NCBI RefSeq assembly: GCF_021390595.1
Contig: NZ_JAJEJR010000004.1
Location: forward strand, 186,001 to 250,000
Reading direction: 5' to 3'
Length of the DNA stretch: 64,000 nucleotides
Source of the DNA: Paraburkholderia sp. HP33-1
GTDB taxonomy: Bacteria > Pseudomonadota > Gammaproteobacteria > Burkholderiales > Burkholderiaceae
Positions within the stretch are counted from its first letter, which is position 1. Each line of letters opens with the position of its first letter. Position numbers and translations under genes: made by a program. The notes under the pieces were generated by a model that saw only the letters and a list, made by a program, of their open reading frames with translations, searched no databases and was not told the DNA's origin. This document shows, in pieces, positions 1 through 8,621 of this stretch.

Positions 1-347
1 GCATTCTGTGGACGCTGCCGAAGCGCATCGGCATGGCTCGCGCGAGGGAAATGCTATCGCTCGCCACGGAGATCGACGGCAACAAGGCGGTAAAGATCGG
101 CCTGGCGAACGAAGTCGTCGAGCCGGGTAGCGCGTGCGCAAAGGCAATCGAAGTTGCACGCGGTCTCGCCGACTTGCCGCCGCTCGGCGTGGCGCTGCTA
201 AAACACGCGCTCACCAACGCGACGACCATGGAAGGCGCGTTGAAAGCCGAGATCGACTATCAGCCCATCCTGCGCCAGTCGAAAGACCATCAGGCTGCCT
301 GCAGGGCGTTTATGGAAAAGACCACACCGGTCTTCACGGGTGAGTGA
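1..347 (+). CDS. Enoyl-CoA hydratase/isomerase family protein, C-terminal part
   Basis: Only the last 114 codons are present; the frame enters from the left edge at base 3 and stops at 345-347. The visible part is the C-terminal half of a crotonase fold: an LPKRIG stretch, the helix that follows, and the typical tail ending MEKTTPVFTGE. It aligns along its whole visible length with the C-terminus of the next gene, including the shared ILWTLP start and the SKDH/TSDH block, so the two are tandem paralogues. The catalytic region lies outside the window, so hydratase versus isomerase activity cannot be judged. The stop lies just upstream of the next gene, whose ribosome-binding site follows at once, so the two are probably co-transcribed. 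Confidence 0.85.
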   Translation, partial: ILWTLPKRIGMARAREMLSLATEIDGNKAVKIGLANEVVEPGSACAKAIEVARGLADLPPLGVALLKHALTNATTMEGALKAEIDYQPILRQSKDHQAACRAFMEKTTPVFTGE

Positions 348-364
348 GCGCGGGGAGCAATGCG

Positions 365-1180
365 ATGAGTATCGAGCAGAGTGAAAAGGCCGGGGGCGAG
401 GAAGAGATCGTGCAGGTGCGCCGTCAAGGCGACGTGACCATCGTCACGATGAACTATCCAGAGCGTCGCAACGCGTTCTCCATGAAGATGCGCCTCGCGC
501 TGACGGAGGTGTTCCAGCGGCTCATGCACGATGACCCGGACACGCGCGCAATCGTGCTGACGGGCGCGGGCGGCCATTTCTGCGCGGGCGGCGACCTGTC
601 CGAAATGCAGGTGACCACTCCGCCGTTGTTGGCGCTTCGTGAGCGCATCGCAGTGGGCGTGCGTCTCTTCAAGCTGATTTATACGGGCACAAAGCCGGTC
701 GTCGCAGCGGTGGAGGGCACGTGCTACGGGGCGGGGCTCTCACTGGCTGCTGCTTGCGATGTCGTGGTCAGTGCTGATTCGGCAAAGTACTCGTGTGCGT
801 TCGGGAGGGTCGGCCTGCTTCCCGACACCGGAATTCTCTGGACATTGCCGCAGAAGGTCGGCGGCGGCAAGGCGCGTGAGTTGATGCTCAGGGGAAATGT
901 GATCGACGCAGCCGAGGCGCGCCAGCTCGGTCTCGTCAGCGAGGTGGCCGCGAGCGGCAGCGCGCTCGATGCGGCGATCGAGAGCGCAGCGCGCTTCGCG
1001 AGCTATCCGCCGGTGACGCTGGCGCTCCTGAAGGCGAGCCTCGCCAACGCGGGCAATTCGATCGAAGACGCTTGCCGCCTCGAAACTGACCTTAATCCGC
1101 TGACCCGTCAAACGAGCGACCACACCGAGGCGGTGGCGGCCTTCATGGAAAAGCGCAAGCCGATTTTCACGGGTGCCTGA
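365..1180 (+). CDS. Enoyl-CoA isomerase/hydratase family protein, PaaG-like
   Basis: A 271-residue crotonase. The start is ATG 365, preceded by GGGGAG at 351-356; an upstream in-frame GTG at 344 overlaps the previous stop and has no such site. The oxyanion-hole segment FCAGGDL is present. Both glutamates of classical enoyl-CoA hydratase (rat Glu144 and Glu164) are replaced by eye: GGGCELA reads GAGLSLA, and the PE position reads FG. Instead the protein has GLLPDTG followed by LP, matching the IPDCGGTWLLP region of E. coli PaaG, whose Asp is the isomerase residue. An enoyl-CoA isomerase role is therefore more likely than hydration; this is inference. It is a tandem paralogue of the preceding gene and heads the run of genes continuing to the P450 at 11045. 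Confidence 0.85.
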   Translation: MSIEQSEKAGGEEEIVQVRRQGDVTIVTMNYPERRNAFSMKMRLALTEVFQRLMHDDPDTRAIVLTGAGGHFCAGGDLSEMQVTTPPLLALRERIAVGVRLFKLIYTGTKPVVAAVEGTCYGAGLSLAAACDVVVSADSAKYSCAFGRVGLLPDTGILWTLPQKVGGGKARELMLRGNVIDAAEARQLGLVSEVAASGSALDAAIESAARFASYPPVTLALLKASLANAGNSIEDACRLETDLNPLTRQTSDHTEAVAAFMEKRKPIFTGA

Positions 1181-1224
1181 CACTGCCATTCTCCGTTGCT
1201 GTCTCTACTGGAAGTTCAACGCAT

Positions 1225-2079
1225 ATGTTTACGCCTGACCTGTTGAAGAACAAAAGAATTCTCATCACCGGGGGTGGCACTGGCCTTGGCAAAAGTATCG
1301 GCCGACGCTACCTCGAACTGGGCGCCGAGCTCGTCATCTGTGGCCGCCGCAAGGAAGTGCTCGACGCGACGGCCGACGAGTTTCGCGGTGTCGTACCTGG
1401 CGCGCGCGTGACGACGGTGCAGGCGGACGTGCGCAGCGCGGAGTCCGTGGAGTCCATGATGGACGCCGTCTGGAAGGATGGGCCGCTCGACGTGTTGCTG
1501 AACAACGCCGCGGCCAACTTCATCGCGCGCACGGAAAGCCTGTCGGCGCGCGCGGTTGATGCTGTGCTCGACATCGCGCTGCACGGCAGCTTCTATTGCA
1601 CGATCGCGGCGGGCAAGCGCTGGATCGACGCGGGTCACTCGGGCAACGTGATCAGCACGGTGTCGACGCCCACGATGACCGGCTCGGCCTTTACAGTGCC
1701 GTCCGCTGCGGCGAAGGCCGGTGTTCTCGCAATGACCCGCAGCCTCGCCGTCGAGTGGGGCCCGAAAGGCATTCGCCTGAATGCGGTGGCGCCCGGTCTC
1801 TTCCCGACGCCGGGCGCATGGGAGCAGTTGTACCCGCCGGGCTCGCAGGTCGAGCCGCAGGAGCGCTCGGTGCCTCTCAGGCGCTTCGGCGAGCATACGG
1901 AACTCGCCGATCTCTACGCTTATCTGGCCTCGGATGGCTCCGGCTACATCAACGGCGACATGATCGTGATCGACGGCGGCCGCTGGATGCAAGGTGTTGG
2001 TGGCCCGACCTTCCGCGCGATGCAGGACTGGACCGACGAACAATGGGACGCCATGCGCGCCCACGCTCGCAAGGGATGA
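1225..2079 (+). CDS. SDR family oxidoreductase, 2,4-dienoyl-CoA reductase-like
   Basis: A 284-residue short-chain dehydrogenase. The N-terminal NAD(P)-binding motif is TGGGTGLG (residues about 15-22), followed by the NNAAANF segment typical of 2,4-dienoyl-CoA reductases (human DECR1 has NNAAGNF). The conserved PSAAAKAG block supplies the active-site Lys, and the C-terminus has a YINGD...DGG pattern. The Tyr of mitochondrial DECR (15 residues before the Lys) appears as Pro, and no YxxxK Tyr is present either, so the proton donor must differ, as in the peroxisomal DECR2 type, which also lacks that Tyr. The expected role is NADPH reduction of dienoyl-CoA intermediates arising at pre-existing double bonds. 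The next gene starts 3 nt after the stop. Confidence 0.8.
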   Translation: MFTPDLLKNKRILITGGGTGLGKSIGRRYLELGAELVICGRRKEVLDATADEFRGVVPGARVTTVQADVRSAESVESMMDAVWKDGPLDVLLNNAAANFIARTESLSARAVDAVLDIALHGSFYCTIAAGKRWIDAGHSGNVISTVSTPTMTGSAFTVPSAAAKAGVLAMTRSLAVEWGPKGIRLNAVAPGLFPTPGAWEQLYPPGSQVEPQERSVPLRRFGEHTELADLYAYLASDGSGYINGDMIVIDGGRWMQGVGGPTFRAMQDWTDEQWDAMRAHARKG

Positions 2080-2082
2080 ACC

Positions 2083-3225
2083 ATGGGTCCGCTTGCAGGA
2101 GTTCGAATCATCGAGCTGGCCGGGATCGGGCCTGGGCCCATGGCGGCGATGCTGCTCGCCGATCTCGGCGCGACGGTGTTACGCATCGAGCGTCGCCAGC
2201 CGGTCAAGCTCGGTATCGAGCGGCCGCTGCGCTACAACCTGTTGCTGCGCAACCGAAAGACAATTGCGCTCGACCTCAAAGATCCGGAGGCAGTCGAACT
2301 CGTGCTTACGCTGGTGGAGCGCGCCGACGCCTTGATAGAAGGTTTCCGGCCCGGCGTGACAGAGCGACTCGGGCTGGGCCCGCAAGCCTGCCTCGAACGC
2401 AATCCGAAGCTCGCTTACGGACGCATCACGGGATGGGGCCAGGAAGGTCCACTCGCGCAGTACGCCGGGCATGACCTGAACTACATCGCGATCACCGGTG
2501 TGCTCAACGCAATTGGCCGCCGCGATCAGCCACCTTCGATACCGCTGAATCTGATCGGCGACTATGCGGGCGGATCGCTGTACCTTGCAATGGGGCTGCT
2601 TTCGGCGATTTTGCATGCGCGTAACGGCGGCACCGGTCAGATCGTGGATGCCGCAATCGTCGACGGTACAGCCAACCTTGCCACCACGTTCTTCGGCATG
2701 CAGGCCGCCGGCATCTGGCGAGACGGGCGCGGGACGAATATCACGGATTCGGGATCGCACTTCTACGACGTGTATGAGTGTGCGGACGGCAAGTGGATCA
2801 CGGTCGGTCCCATCGAGGACAAGTTCTATCTCGAACTGCTTCGCTTGCTCGACATCGACCCCCAAACGCTGGGTACCCAGCTCGACGCAAGCAACTGGCC
2901 CGCCGCGCGCGCGCTGTTCGCGCTGAAGTTCAAGGGCCGCACACGCGAGCAATGGACCACGTTGCTCGAGCAGACGGATGCATGCTTCGCACCGGTTCTG
3001 TCGTGGAGCGAGGCGCCCGAGCATGCGCATCTGAAAGCGCGCGGCACGTTCATCGAAGTGGACGGCATCGTGCAGCCCGCGCCGGCGCCACGCTTTTCCG
3101 CCACCGTGCCCGCGACGCCGACGGCGCCCGAGGCGCCCGACGCGTCCACGCTCGACGCCGCGCTGGCCGCATGGCTCGATCCGGGCCGCATCGGCGAGCT
3201 CAAAGAAGCCGGAACGCTGGCCTGA
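2083..3225 (+). CDS. Alpha-methylacyl-CoA racemase (CoA-transferase family III fold)
   Basis: A 380-residue CaiB/BaiF-fold protein that follows the alpha-methylacyl-CoA racemase branch rather than the transferase branch. The N-terminus ELAGIGPGPMAAMLLADLGA closely resembles human AMACR. The residues matching the M. tuberculosis racemase catalytic set (His126, Asp156, Glu241) are present with a constant offset of four: His130 in the GHDLNYIA block, Asp160 in LIGDYAGG and Glu245 in VGPIEDKFY. The known role is epimerising (2R)- and (2S)-methylacyl-CoA so that beta-oxidation of methyl-branched side chains can proceed. In this cluster it argues that the substrate yields 2-methyl-branched acyl-CoAs. 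It starts 3 nt after the previous stop and is followed by a dehydrogenase pair. Confidence 0.88.
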   Translation: MGPLAGVRIIELAGIGPGPMAAMLLADLGATVLRIERRQPVKLGIERPLRYNLLLRNRKTIALDLKDPEAVELVLTLVERADALIEGFRPGVTERLGLGPQACLERNPKLAYGRITGWGQEGPLAQYAGHDLNYIAITGVLNAIGRRDQPPSIPLNLIGDYAGGSLYLAMGLLSAILHARNGGTGQIVDAAIVDGTANLATTFFGMQAAGIWRDGRGTNITDSGSHFYDVYECADGKWITVGPIEDKFYLELLRLLDIDPQTLGTQLDASNWPAARALFALKFKGRTREQWTTLLEQTDACFAPVLSWSEAPEHAHLKARGTFIEVDGIVQPAPAPRFSATVPATPTAPEAPDASTLDAALAAWLDPGRIGELKEAGTLA

Positions 3226-3267
3226 CCGAACCCGGCAGGCGAGCCATAAAGACGAAACGAGACACTC

Positions 3268-4467
3268 ATGGATCTGCGATATACCGACAAAGAGCTGGCG
3301 TTCCGTAATGAGGTGAGAGCCTTCTTCAAGGAAGCGTTGCCCTCCGACATTCGACGCAAGGCGACTTTGGGGCAGCGTTATTCGGCGGCCGACCTGCGCC
3401 GCTGGCAACGCATTCTCTACGAGCGCGGCTGGGCGACGCCAGCGTGGGATAACGCGTGGGGCGGCACGGGTTGGAGCGCGGTGCAGCAGTACATCTTCAA
3501 GGAAGAGCTGCACATGGCGCCGGCGCCGGAGACACTGTCATTCAACGTGAACATGATCGGTCCGGTTCTGATCGCGTTCGGCAGCGAAGAGCAGAAGCGC
3601 CATTTCCTTCCTCGCATCGCGAGCCTGGAATACTGGTTTTGCCAGGGATTTTCCGAGCCCGGCGCCGGTTCGGACCTAGCCGCGCTTCGAACCCAGGCGG
3701 TCCGCGACGGGGACGACTACATCATCAACGGGCAGAAGCTGTGGACTTCGACGGCGCATCACGCCGACTGGATGTTCTGTCTCGTGCGCACGGATTCGAG
3801 CGGCAAGAAGCAGCAGGGCATTACGTACCTGCTGGTCGACATGAAGACACCGGGCCTGACTGTTCGCCCGATTATCACGATCGACGGCCACCATGAAACC
3901 AACGAAGTGTTCTTCGATAACGTGCGCGTACCGGTTGCGAATCGCATTGGCGAGGAAAACAAGGGTTGGGACTACGCCAAGTATCTGCTCGGCAACGAGC
4001 GCAGCGGCATCGCGCGCGTGGGCGTTTCGAAGATGCGCGTGCGTTACGCGAAGGATCTTGCGAAGCGCGTGCCGTGTGGTGACGGTGTGCTGTGGGACGA
4101 CCCGCGTTTTCGCGAACGCGTCGCGGCAGTTGAGGTAGAGCTGAAGGCCCTGGAGATGACGCAGATGCGCGTGATCGCTGAGAGCAACGCGCAGGAGAGC
4201 CACTTGCCCGACCCGAAGACTTCGATCCTGAAGATCAAGGGTTCCGAGCTACAGCAACTCTCAGCTGAATTGCTCCTCGAAGTGGCAGGTCCTGACGCTT
4301 TACCACTTGATCTCGACTTCCTGCGTGGACTTGGCGAACCAGTCCGAGAACCCGAATGGGCGCTCACGATCGCGCCGAATCACTACTTCGCGCGTCATGT
4401 CTCGATTGTGGGCGGCTCCAATGAGATTCAGAAGAACATTCTGGCTAAGTCCGTTCTCGGACTTTGA
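3268..4467 (+). CDS. Acyl-CoA dehydrogenase, large subunit of heteromeric pair 1
   Basis: A 399-residue acyl-CoA dehydrogenase of the kind that works with a second, smaller homologue (pimeloyl-CoA dehydrogenase PimC/PimD, mycobacterial ChsE4/ChsE5). Visible features are the FAD/substrate segment GFSEPGAGSDL (about 128-138), NGQKLWTS, and AKYLLGNERSG with Glu244 at the position of the catalytic base known in ChsE4-type subunits. The RKQFG flavin-binding arginine motif of ordinary acyl-CoA dehydrogenases is missing here and is found in the next gene, so the active site is split between the two. It presumably introduces a 2,3-double bond into a bulky acyl-CoA, passing electrons to ETF. The partner begins 31 nt downstream. 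Confidence 0.9.
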   Translation: MDLRYTDKELAFRNEVRAFFKEALPSDIRRKATLGQRYSAADLRRWQRILYERGWATPAWDNAWGGTGWSAVQQYIFKEELHMAPAPETLSFNVNMIGPVLIAFGSEEQKRHFLPRIASLEYWFCQGFSEPGAGSDLAALRTQAVRDGDDYIINGQKLWTSTAHHADWMFCLVRTDSSGKKQQGITYLLVDMKTPGLTVRPIITIDGHHETNEVFFDNVRVPVANRIGEENKGWDYAKYLLGNERSGIARVGVSKMRVRYAKDLAKRVPCGDGVLWDDPRFRERVAAVEVELKALEMTQMRVIAESNAQESHLPDPKTSILKIKGSELQQLSAELLLEVAGPDALPLDLDFLRGLGEPVREPEWALTIAPNHYFARHVSIVGGSNEIQKNILAKSVLGL

Positions 4468-4498
4468 GCGAAGGGCGAACTGCGGAGAAGCATGAGAT

Positions 4499-5653
4499 AT
4501 GGACTTTGATTTTACCGACGAGCAACGCATGCTCAAGGACAGCGTCGAGCGGCTCGTCAAGGACGAGTACGGGTTCGAGCAGCGCGCGAAGTATCTCGCT
4601 GAGCCGGATGGTTTCAGCCGTGAGCAATGGGCGCGTTACGCCGAAATGGGCCTGTTGGGCCTTTCGTTTGACGAGGAATACGGCGGCAGTAATTGCGGCC
4701 CGGTCGAAACGATGATCGTCATGGAGGCGTTGGGCCGTGGGCTCGCAGTCGAACCGTATCTCGCGACGGTCGTGCTAGGCGGCGGCTTCGCGCGCCTCGC
4801 TGGCAACGCAGCACAACGCGCCGCGATTCTGCCGGCGATTGCGCAGGGTGAGCTGCAGATGGCGTTCGCCCACAGCGAGGCGCAGTCGCGGTACGACCTC
4901 GCAGACGTTGCGACCACCGCACGGCGTGAAGGTGACGGTTGGGTGCTCGACGGCGCCAAGCGCATGGTGCTGCACGGCGGCAGCGCCGATCTGCTCGTTG
5001 TGTCGGCGCGCATGTCGGGTGGCAGGCGTGAACGCGACGGCATCGGTCTGTTCGTAGTCAGGGGCGACGCGGCGGGCGTGACGCGCCACTCGTATCCGAC
5101 GCAAGACCGGCTGCGCGCGGCCGACATTGAGTTCTCCGGCGTGCGCGTCCCGGACAGCGACGTGCTGGGCGTGGCGGGTGCCGCGTTGCCGCTTATAGAA
5201 ACGGTCGTCGCGCACGCCATCGCGGCGGTGAGCGCGGAAGCCGTGGGTGCCATGGCCGCCGCGCACGAGGAAACAGTGGAATATCTCAAGGTCCGCAAGC
5301 AGTTTGGCGTGCCTATCGGATCGTTTCAGGCGCTCCAGCATCGCGCGGTCGACATGCTTGTCATGGTGGAGCAGGCGCGCAGCATGGCGCTCTTCGCGAC
5401 CATGATGAGCGAGGAGCCGAATGCGGCAGAACGCGATCGCAGCATGTCTGCGGCGAAAGTGCAAATCGGACGCTCGGGCCGTTTCGTGGGCCAGCAAGGC
5501 GTGCAGTTGCACGGCGGCATCGGCATGACTGAGGAGTGCAAGATCGGCCACTACCTGAGACGCCTGAGCGTAATCGATATCCAGTTCGGCTCGACCGAAC
5601 ATCATCTGACCCAGCTCGCCAATGCCGGCGGACTGATCGATGCAGCAGCGTGA
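4499..5653 (+). CDS. Acyl-CoA dehydrogenase, small subunit of heteromeric pair 1
   Basis: A 384-residue partner of the preceding dehydrogenase. It carries the flavin-contact motif RKQFGVPIGSFQALQHR and QLHGGIGMTEE near the C-terminus. The Glu-Arg expected at the catalytic-base helix of the partner subunit reads Ala-His here, so this chain should not supply the base. This matches the known arrangement in alpha2-beta2 steroid-type dehydrogenases, where one chain gives FAD contacts and the other the base. The start is ATG 4499; GGAG at 4484-4487 is rather far upstream. Co-transcription with the large subunit is likely. Confidence 0.88.
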   Translation: MDFDFTDEQRMLKDSVERLVKDEYGFEQRAKYLAEPDGFSREQWARYAEMGLLGLSFDEEYGGSNCGPVETMIVMEALGRGLAVEPYLATVVLGGGFARLAGNAAQRAAILPAIAQGELQMAFAHSEAQSRYDLADVATTARREGDGWVLDGAKRMVLHGGSADLLVVSARMSGGRRERDGIGLFVVRGDAAGVTRHSYPTQDRLRAADIEFSGVRVPDSDVLGVAGAALPLIETVVAHAIAAVSAEAVGAMAAAHEETVEYLKVRKQFGVPIGSFQALQHRAVDMLVMVEQARSMALFATMMSEEPNAAERDRSMSAAKVQIGRSGRFVGQQGVQLHGGIGMTEECKIGHYLRRLSVIDIQFGSTEHHLTQLANAGGLIDAAA

Positions 5654-5687
5654 GCCGTGCGTCCTGCCAAGTAAACGGAAACCATTC

Positions 5688-6854
5688 ATGAGCCGAATTT
5701 CCACACCCGATCAATATCAGGAACTGCGCGATGCCCTGCGCGACCTCTCGAAGGAGTACCCCGACGAGTACTGGCGCCGCATCGATCACGAGCGCGTCTA
5801 TCCGGAGGCCTTCGTCGACGCGTTAACGAAGGCCGGCTGGATGGCGGCGCTGATTCCCCAGGAGTATGGCGGCTCCGGCCTCGGGCTGACCGAGGCGTCC
5901 GTGATCATGGAGGAGATCAACCGCAACGGCGGCAACTCCGGGTTCTGCCATGGGCAGATGTACAACATGAATACGCTACTGCGGAACGGCTCGGAAGCAC
6001 AAAAGCGCAAATATCTGCCGAAGATCGCGAGCGGAGAACTGCGCCTGCAGTCGATGGCCGTCACCGAGCCGACGACGGGAACCGACACGACAAAACTGAA
6101 GACCACCGCCGTAAAGAAAGACGGCCGTTACGTGGTGAACGGCCAGAAGGTGTGGATATCCCGCGTGCAGCACTCGGACATGATGATCCTGCTCGCGCGT
6201 ACCACGCCCTTGTCGGACGTGAAGAAAAAATCGGATGGGCTGTCCTGCTTCCTGGTGGATCTGCACCAGGCTATCGGCAATGGTCTGACCGTGCGGCCGA
6301 TTCCCAACATGGTCAATCACGAGACGAACGAACTGTTCTTCGACAATCTCGAGATTCCTGAAGAGAACCTTATTGGTGAGGAAGGCAAGGGCTTCAAGTA
6401 CATCCTCGATGGACTCAATGCCGAACGCGCACTGATCGCGGCCGAGTGCATCGGCGACGGTTACTGGTTCGTCGAACGCGCATCGAAGTACGCGAGCGAG
6501 CGGATCGTGTTCGACCGGCCCATCGGCATGAATCAGGGCATCCAGTTCCCGATTGCCGAGGCGTACATCGACGTGCGCGCGGCCGATCTCATGCGCTACA
6601 AGGCCTGCGAGCTTTTCGACAATCATCAGCCGTGCGGGGCCGAAGCGAATATGGCGAAGCATCTCGCGGCAACGGCTTCGTGGAAAGCCGCGAATGCCTG
6701 TTTGCAGACACATGGCGGCTTCGGTTTCGCCTGTGAATACGATGTCGAACGCAAGTTCCGCGAAACCCGGCTCTATCAGGTGGCACCGATTTCGACGAAC
6801 CTGATTCTGTCCTACGTCGCCGAGCACGTGCTCGACCTGCCGCGTTCTTTCTGA
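5688..6854 (+). CDS. Acyl-CoA dehydrogenase (single-chain type)
   Basis: A 388-residue homomeric-type acyl-CoA dehydrogenase. Visible blocks are VTEPTTGTDTTKLK, NGQKVWIS, a NAERALIAAE helix offering a Glu at the isovaleryl-CoA-dehydrogenase-type base position, FDRPIGMNQGIQFP (flavin contacts) and THGGFGFACEYDVERKFRE. The usual YEGT near the C-terminus is replaced by APISTN. I chose ATG 5688, with GGAAA upstream; an in-frame ATG at 5640 overlaps the preceding gene and would add 16 residues that look unlike the family. Substrate unknown; a short or branched acyl-CoA is plausible. It lies between pair 1 and a crotonase gene in the same run. Confidence 0.87.
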   Translation: MSRISTPDQYQELRDALRDLSKEYPDEYWRRIDHERVYPEAFVDALTKAGWMAALIPQEYGGSGLGLTEASVIMEEINRNGGNSGFCHGQMYNMNTLLRNGSEAQKRKYLPKIASGELRLQSMAVTEPTTGTDTTKLKTTAVKKDGRYVVNGQKVWISRVQHSDMMILLARTTPLSDVKKKSDGLSCFLVDLHQAIGNGLTVRPIPNMVNHETNELFFDNLEIPEENLIGEEGKGFKYILDGLNAERALIAAECIGDGYWFVERASKYASERIVFDRPIGMNQGIQFPIAEAYIDVRAADLMRYKACELFDNHQPCGAEANMAKHLAATASWKAANACLQTHGGFGFACEYDVERKFRETRLYQVAPISTNLILSYVAEHVLDLPRSF

Positions 6855-6870
6855 AATCGAGGGGGATCTC

Positions 6871-7677
6871 ATGCGCTTCGAGAGCATTCTGTACGACGTC
6901 AGGGACCGTATCGCGACGATCACGCTGAACCGTCCTGAACACATGAACACCTGGAACGACCAGGTGGCGACCGAGGTGTACGACGCGATGCAGGCGGCGG
7001 GTTCAGACCGTGGCGTGCGCGTCATCGTTTTCACCGGCGCGGGCAAGGCCTTCTGTGCAGGGGGCGATATTCATAGCTTCGGCGGCGACCCTGCGGCGCT
7101 CATGACGAAGCTTCCGCGCCCGTTCGACATGCGCAAACGCGCCGACTGGCAGACGCGCTGCTCGTACTACCCGGCCATCCCGAAGCCCGTCATCGCCATG
7201 CTCAACGGCGCGACCGTCGGCATTGGCCTGATTCACGCGCTGTTTTGCGACATCCGGTTTGCGTCGGAAGACGCCACTATCACGACAGCATTCGCGCGGC
7301 GAGGTCTGACGGCGGAATACGGCATGGCCTGGATACTCGCCAGACACGTGGGGCAGGCGCACGCGCTCGACCTGCTGCTGTCGGGACGCAAAATCAAGGG
7401 GCGCGAAGCGGAACGTATGGGACTCGTGAATCGGGCAATTCCGGCCGACAAGCTGGTCGAGGAGACCTATGCCTACGCGCGCGAAATGGCGGAGTACTGC
7501 TCGCCGCGTTCGATGCGCATCATGAAGGAGCAGGTCTGGGAAGTGCCGTTCCAGACGCCCCACGAGGCGGTCATGTACGCCGGGTTGGACATGCCGATCG
7601 CCAACCAGTGCGATGACTATAAGGAAGGCATTGCCAGCTTTCTCGAGAAGCGCAAGCCCAACTTCACGGACTACTGA
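6871..7677 (+). CDS. Enoyl-CoA hydratase/isomerase family protein
   Basis: A 268-residue crotonase, with a strong GAGGGGG ribosome-binding site before ATG 6871. The oxyanion-hole block FCAGGDIHSF is present. The two classical hydratase glutamates are absent: the GGGCELA region reads GIGLIHA and the PE position reads FA. A Glu occurs instead in GLTAEYGMAW, at the place where PaaG has its Asp, a pattern seen in atypical crotonases of steroid and terpene pathways. Either isomerisation or hydration of a hindered enoyl-CoA is possible. The C-terminal EGIASFLEKRKPNF is typical. It lies 16 nt after the dehydrogenase and 19 nt before the MaoC gene. Confidence 0.85.
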   Translation: MRFESILYDVRDRIATITLNRPEHMNTWNDQVATEVYDAMQAAGSDRGVRVIVFTGAGKAFCAGGDIHSFGGDPAALMTKLPRPFDMRKRADWQTRCSYYPAIPKPVIAMLNGATVGIGLIHALFCDIRFASEDATITTAFARRGLTAEYGMAWILARHVGQAHALDLLLSGRKIKGREAERMGLVNRAIPADKLVEETYAYAREMAEYCSPRSMRIMKEQVWEVPFQTPHEAVMYAGLDMPIANQCDDYKEGIASFLEKRKPNFTDY

Positions 7678-7696
7678 GCACATACAGGACTACCTC

Positions 7697-8566
7697 ATGC
7701 TGAACTACGAAGTCGTCAAGAACTGGCCGATTGAAGATGTCACGCAGACGTACAGCGAGCGCGACGTGATGCTGTATTCACTGGGCCTCGGTCTGGGTGG
7801 AGACCCGTTGGACGCAGAGCAACTGCGCTACGTGTACGAGAAAAACCTGCAAGCGATGCCGACTTGCGCGGCCGCGTTCGCGTGGCCGAAATCGTGGATG
7901 CGCGATCCGCGTACGGGTATCGACTACCTGAAGCTTGTGCATGGTGAGCAGGATGTCCGTTTCGCGCGCCCGATGCCCGTGGCGGCGACCATCGTTAGCA
8001 AGACGCGCGTGAGCCGCATCTCAGACAAGGGCGCAGGCAAGGGCGCGATCGTCGAACTCAAGCGAGACATCATCGACGCCTCGACGGGCGAACAACTCGC
8101 TGAAGTCCGGCAGGTGTCCTTTCTGCGCGGCGACGGAGGGTTCAGCGCCGAGTCGGGCGAGAGCGACTCGCCGCCCGAAGCGCTGCCGCCTGTGCCGGAA
8201 CGAGCGCCGGATGCGGAATACGTCTTCTCGACCGGCCCCCATGCTGCGTTGATCTACCGTCTTTCCGGCGATGCCAACCCTTTGCACGCGGACCCCGATG
8301 TGGCATCGAAGGCCGGATTCAGCCGGCCGATTCTTCACGGCCTCGCGACCTACGGCATGGCCGGTTATGCGGCGATTCGCACGTTCGCGGGTAACGACGC
8401 ATCACGTTTGAAGCGACTCGCTTTGCGCCTGACTTCGCCGGTGTACCCGGGCGAACAGGTTCGCTTCCAGTTCTGGCGGGACAGTGACACGCGCTTGCAT
8501 CTGCGGGCGCGCGTCGACGCACGCGATGTGGTGGTACTGAACAACGGAATCGTGGAAATTGCCTGA
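7697..8566 (+). CDS. MaoC-type enoyl-CoA hydratase 2
   Basis: A 289-residue double-hotdog protein like the hydratase-2 part of peroxisomal MFE-2 and related bacterial steroid enzymes. The signature YRLSGDANPLHADPDVA (about 194-210) holds the catalytic Asp and His of the (R)-specific hydratase motif. The N-terminal half is the degenerate hotdog that holds the acyl chain. It should hydrate trans-2-enoyl-CoA to (R)-3-hydroxyacyl-CoA, matching the MFE2-like SDR at 53107-54012. ATG 7697 is chosen because the 28 preceding in-frame residues lie within the previous coding sequence. Confidence 0.88.
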   Translation: MLNYEVVKNWPIEDVTQTYSERDVMLYSLGLGLGGDPLDAEQLRYVYEKNLQAMPTCAAAFAWPKSWMRDPRTGIDYLKLVHGEQDVRFARPMPVAATIVSKTRVSRISDKGAGKGAIVELKRDIIDASTGEQLAEVRQVSFLRGDGGFSAESGESDSPPEALPPVPERAPDAEYVFSTGPHAALIYRLSGDANPLHADPDVASKAGFSRPILHGLATYGMAGYAAIRTFAGNDASRLKRLALRLTSPVYPGEQVRFQFWRDSDTRLHLRARVDARDVVVLNNGIVEIA

Positions 8567-8621
8567 AACCGCGCCCGGCAGCGCCGATCGTGTTTTGCCG
8601 GGCCGCGACTGGAGCCTGACG

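Noticed and set aside
2179..3513. 444-codon minus-strand open frame opposite the racemase gene
   Set aside because: It is antisense to a clear racemase with all catalytic residues; the translation is Arg/Leu/Val-rich, has no family motif and reflects third-position GC bias.
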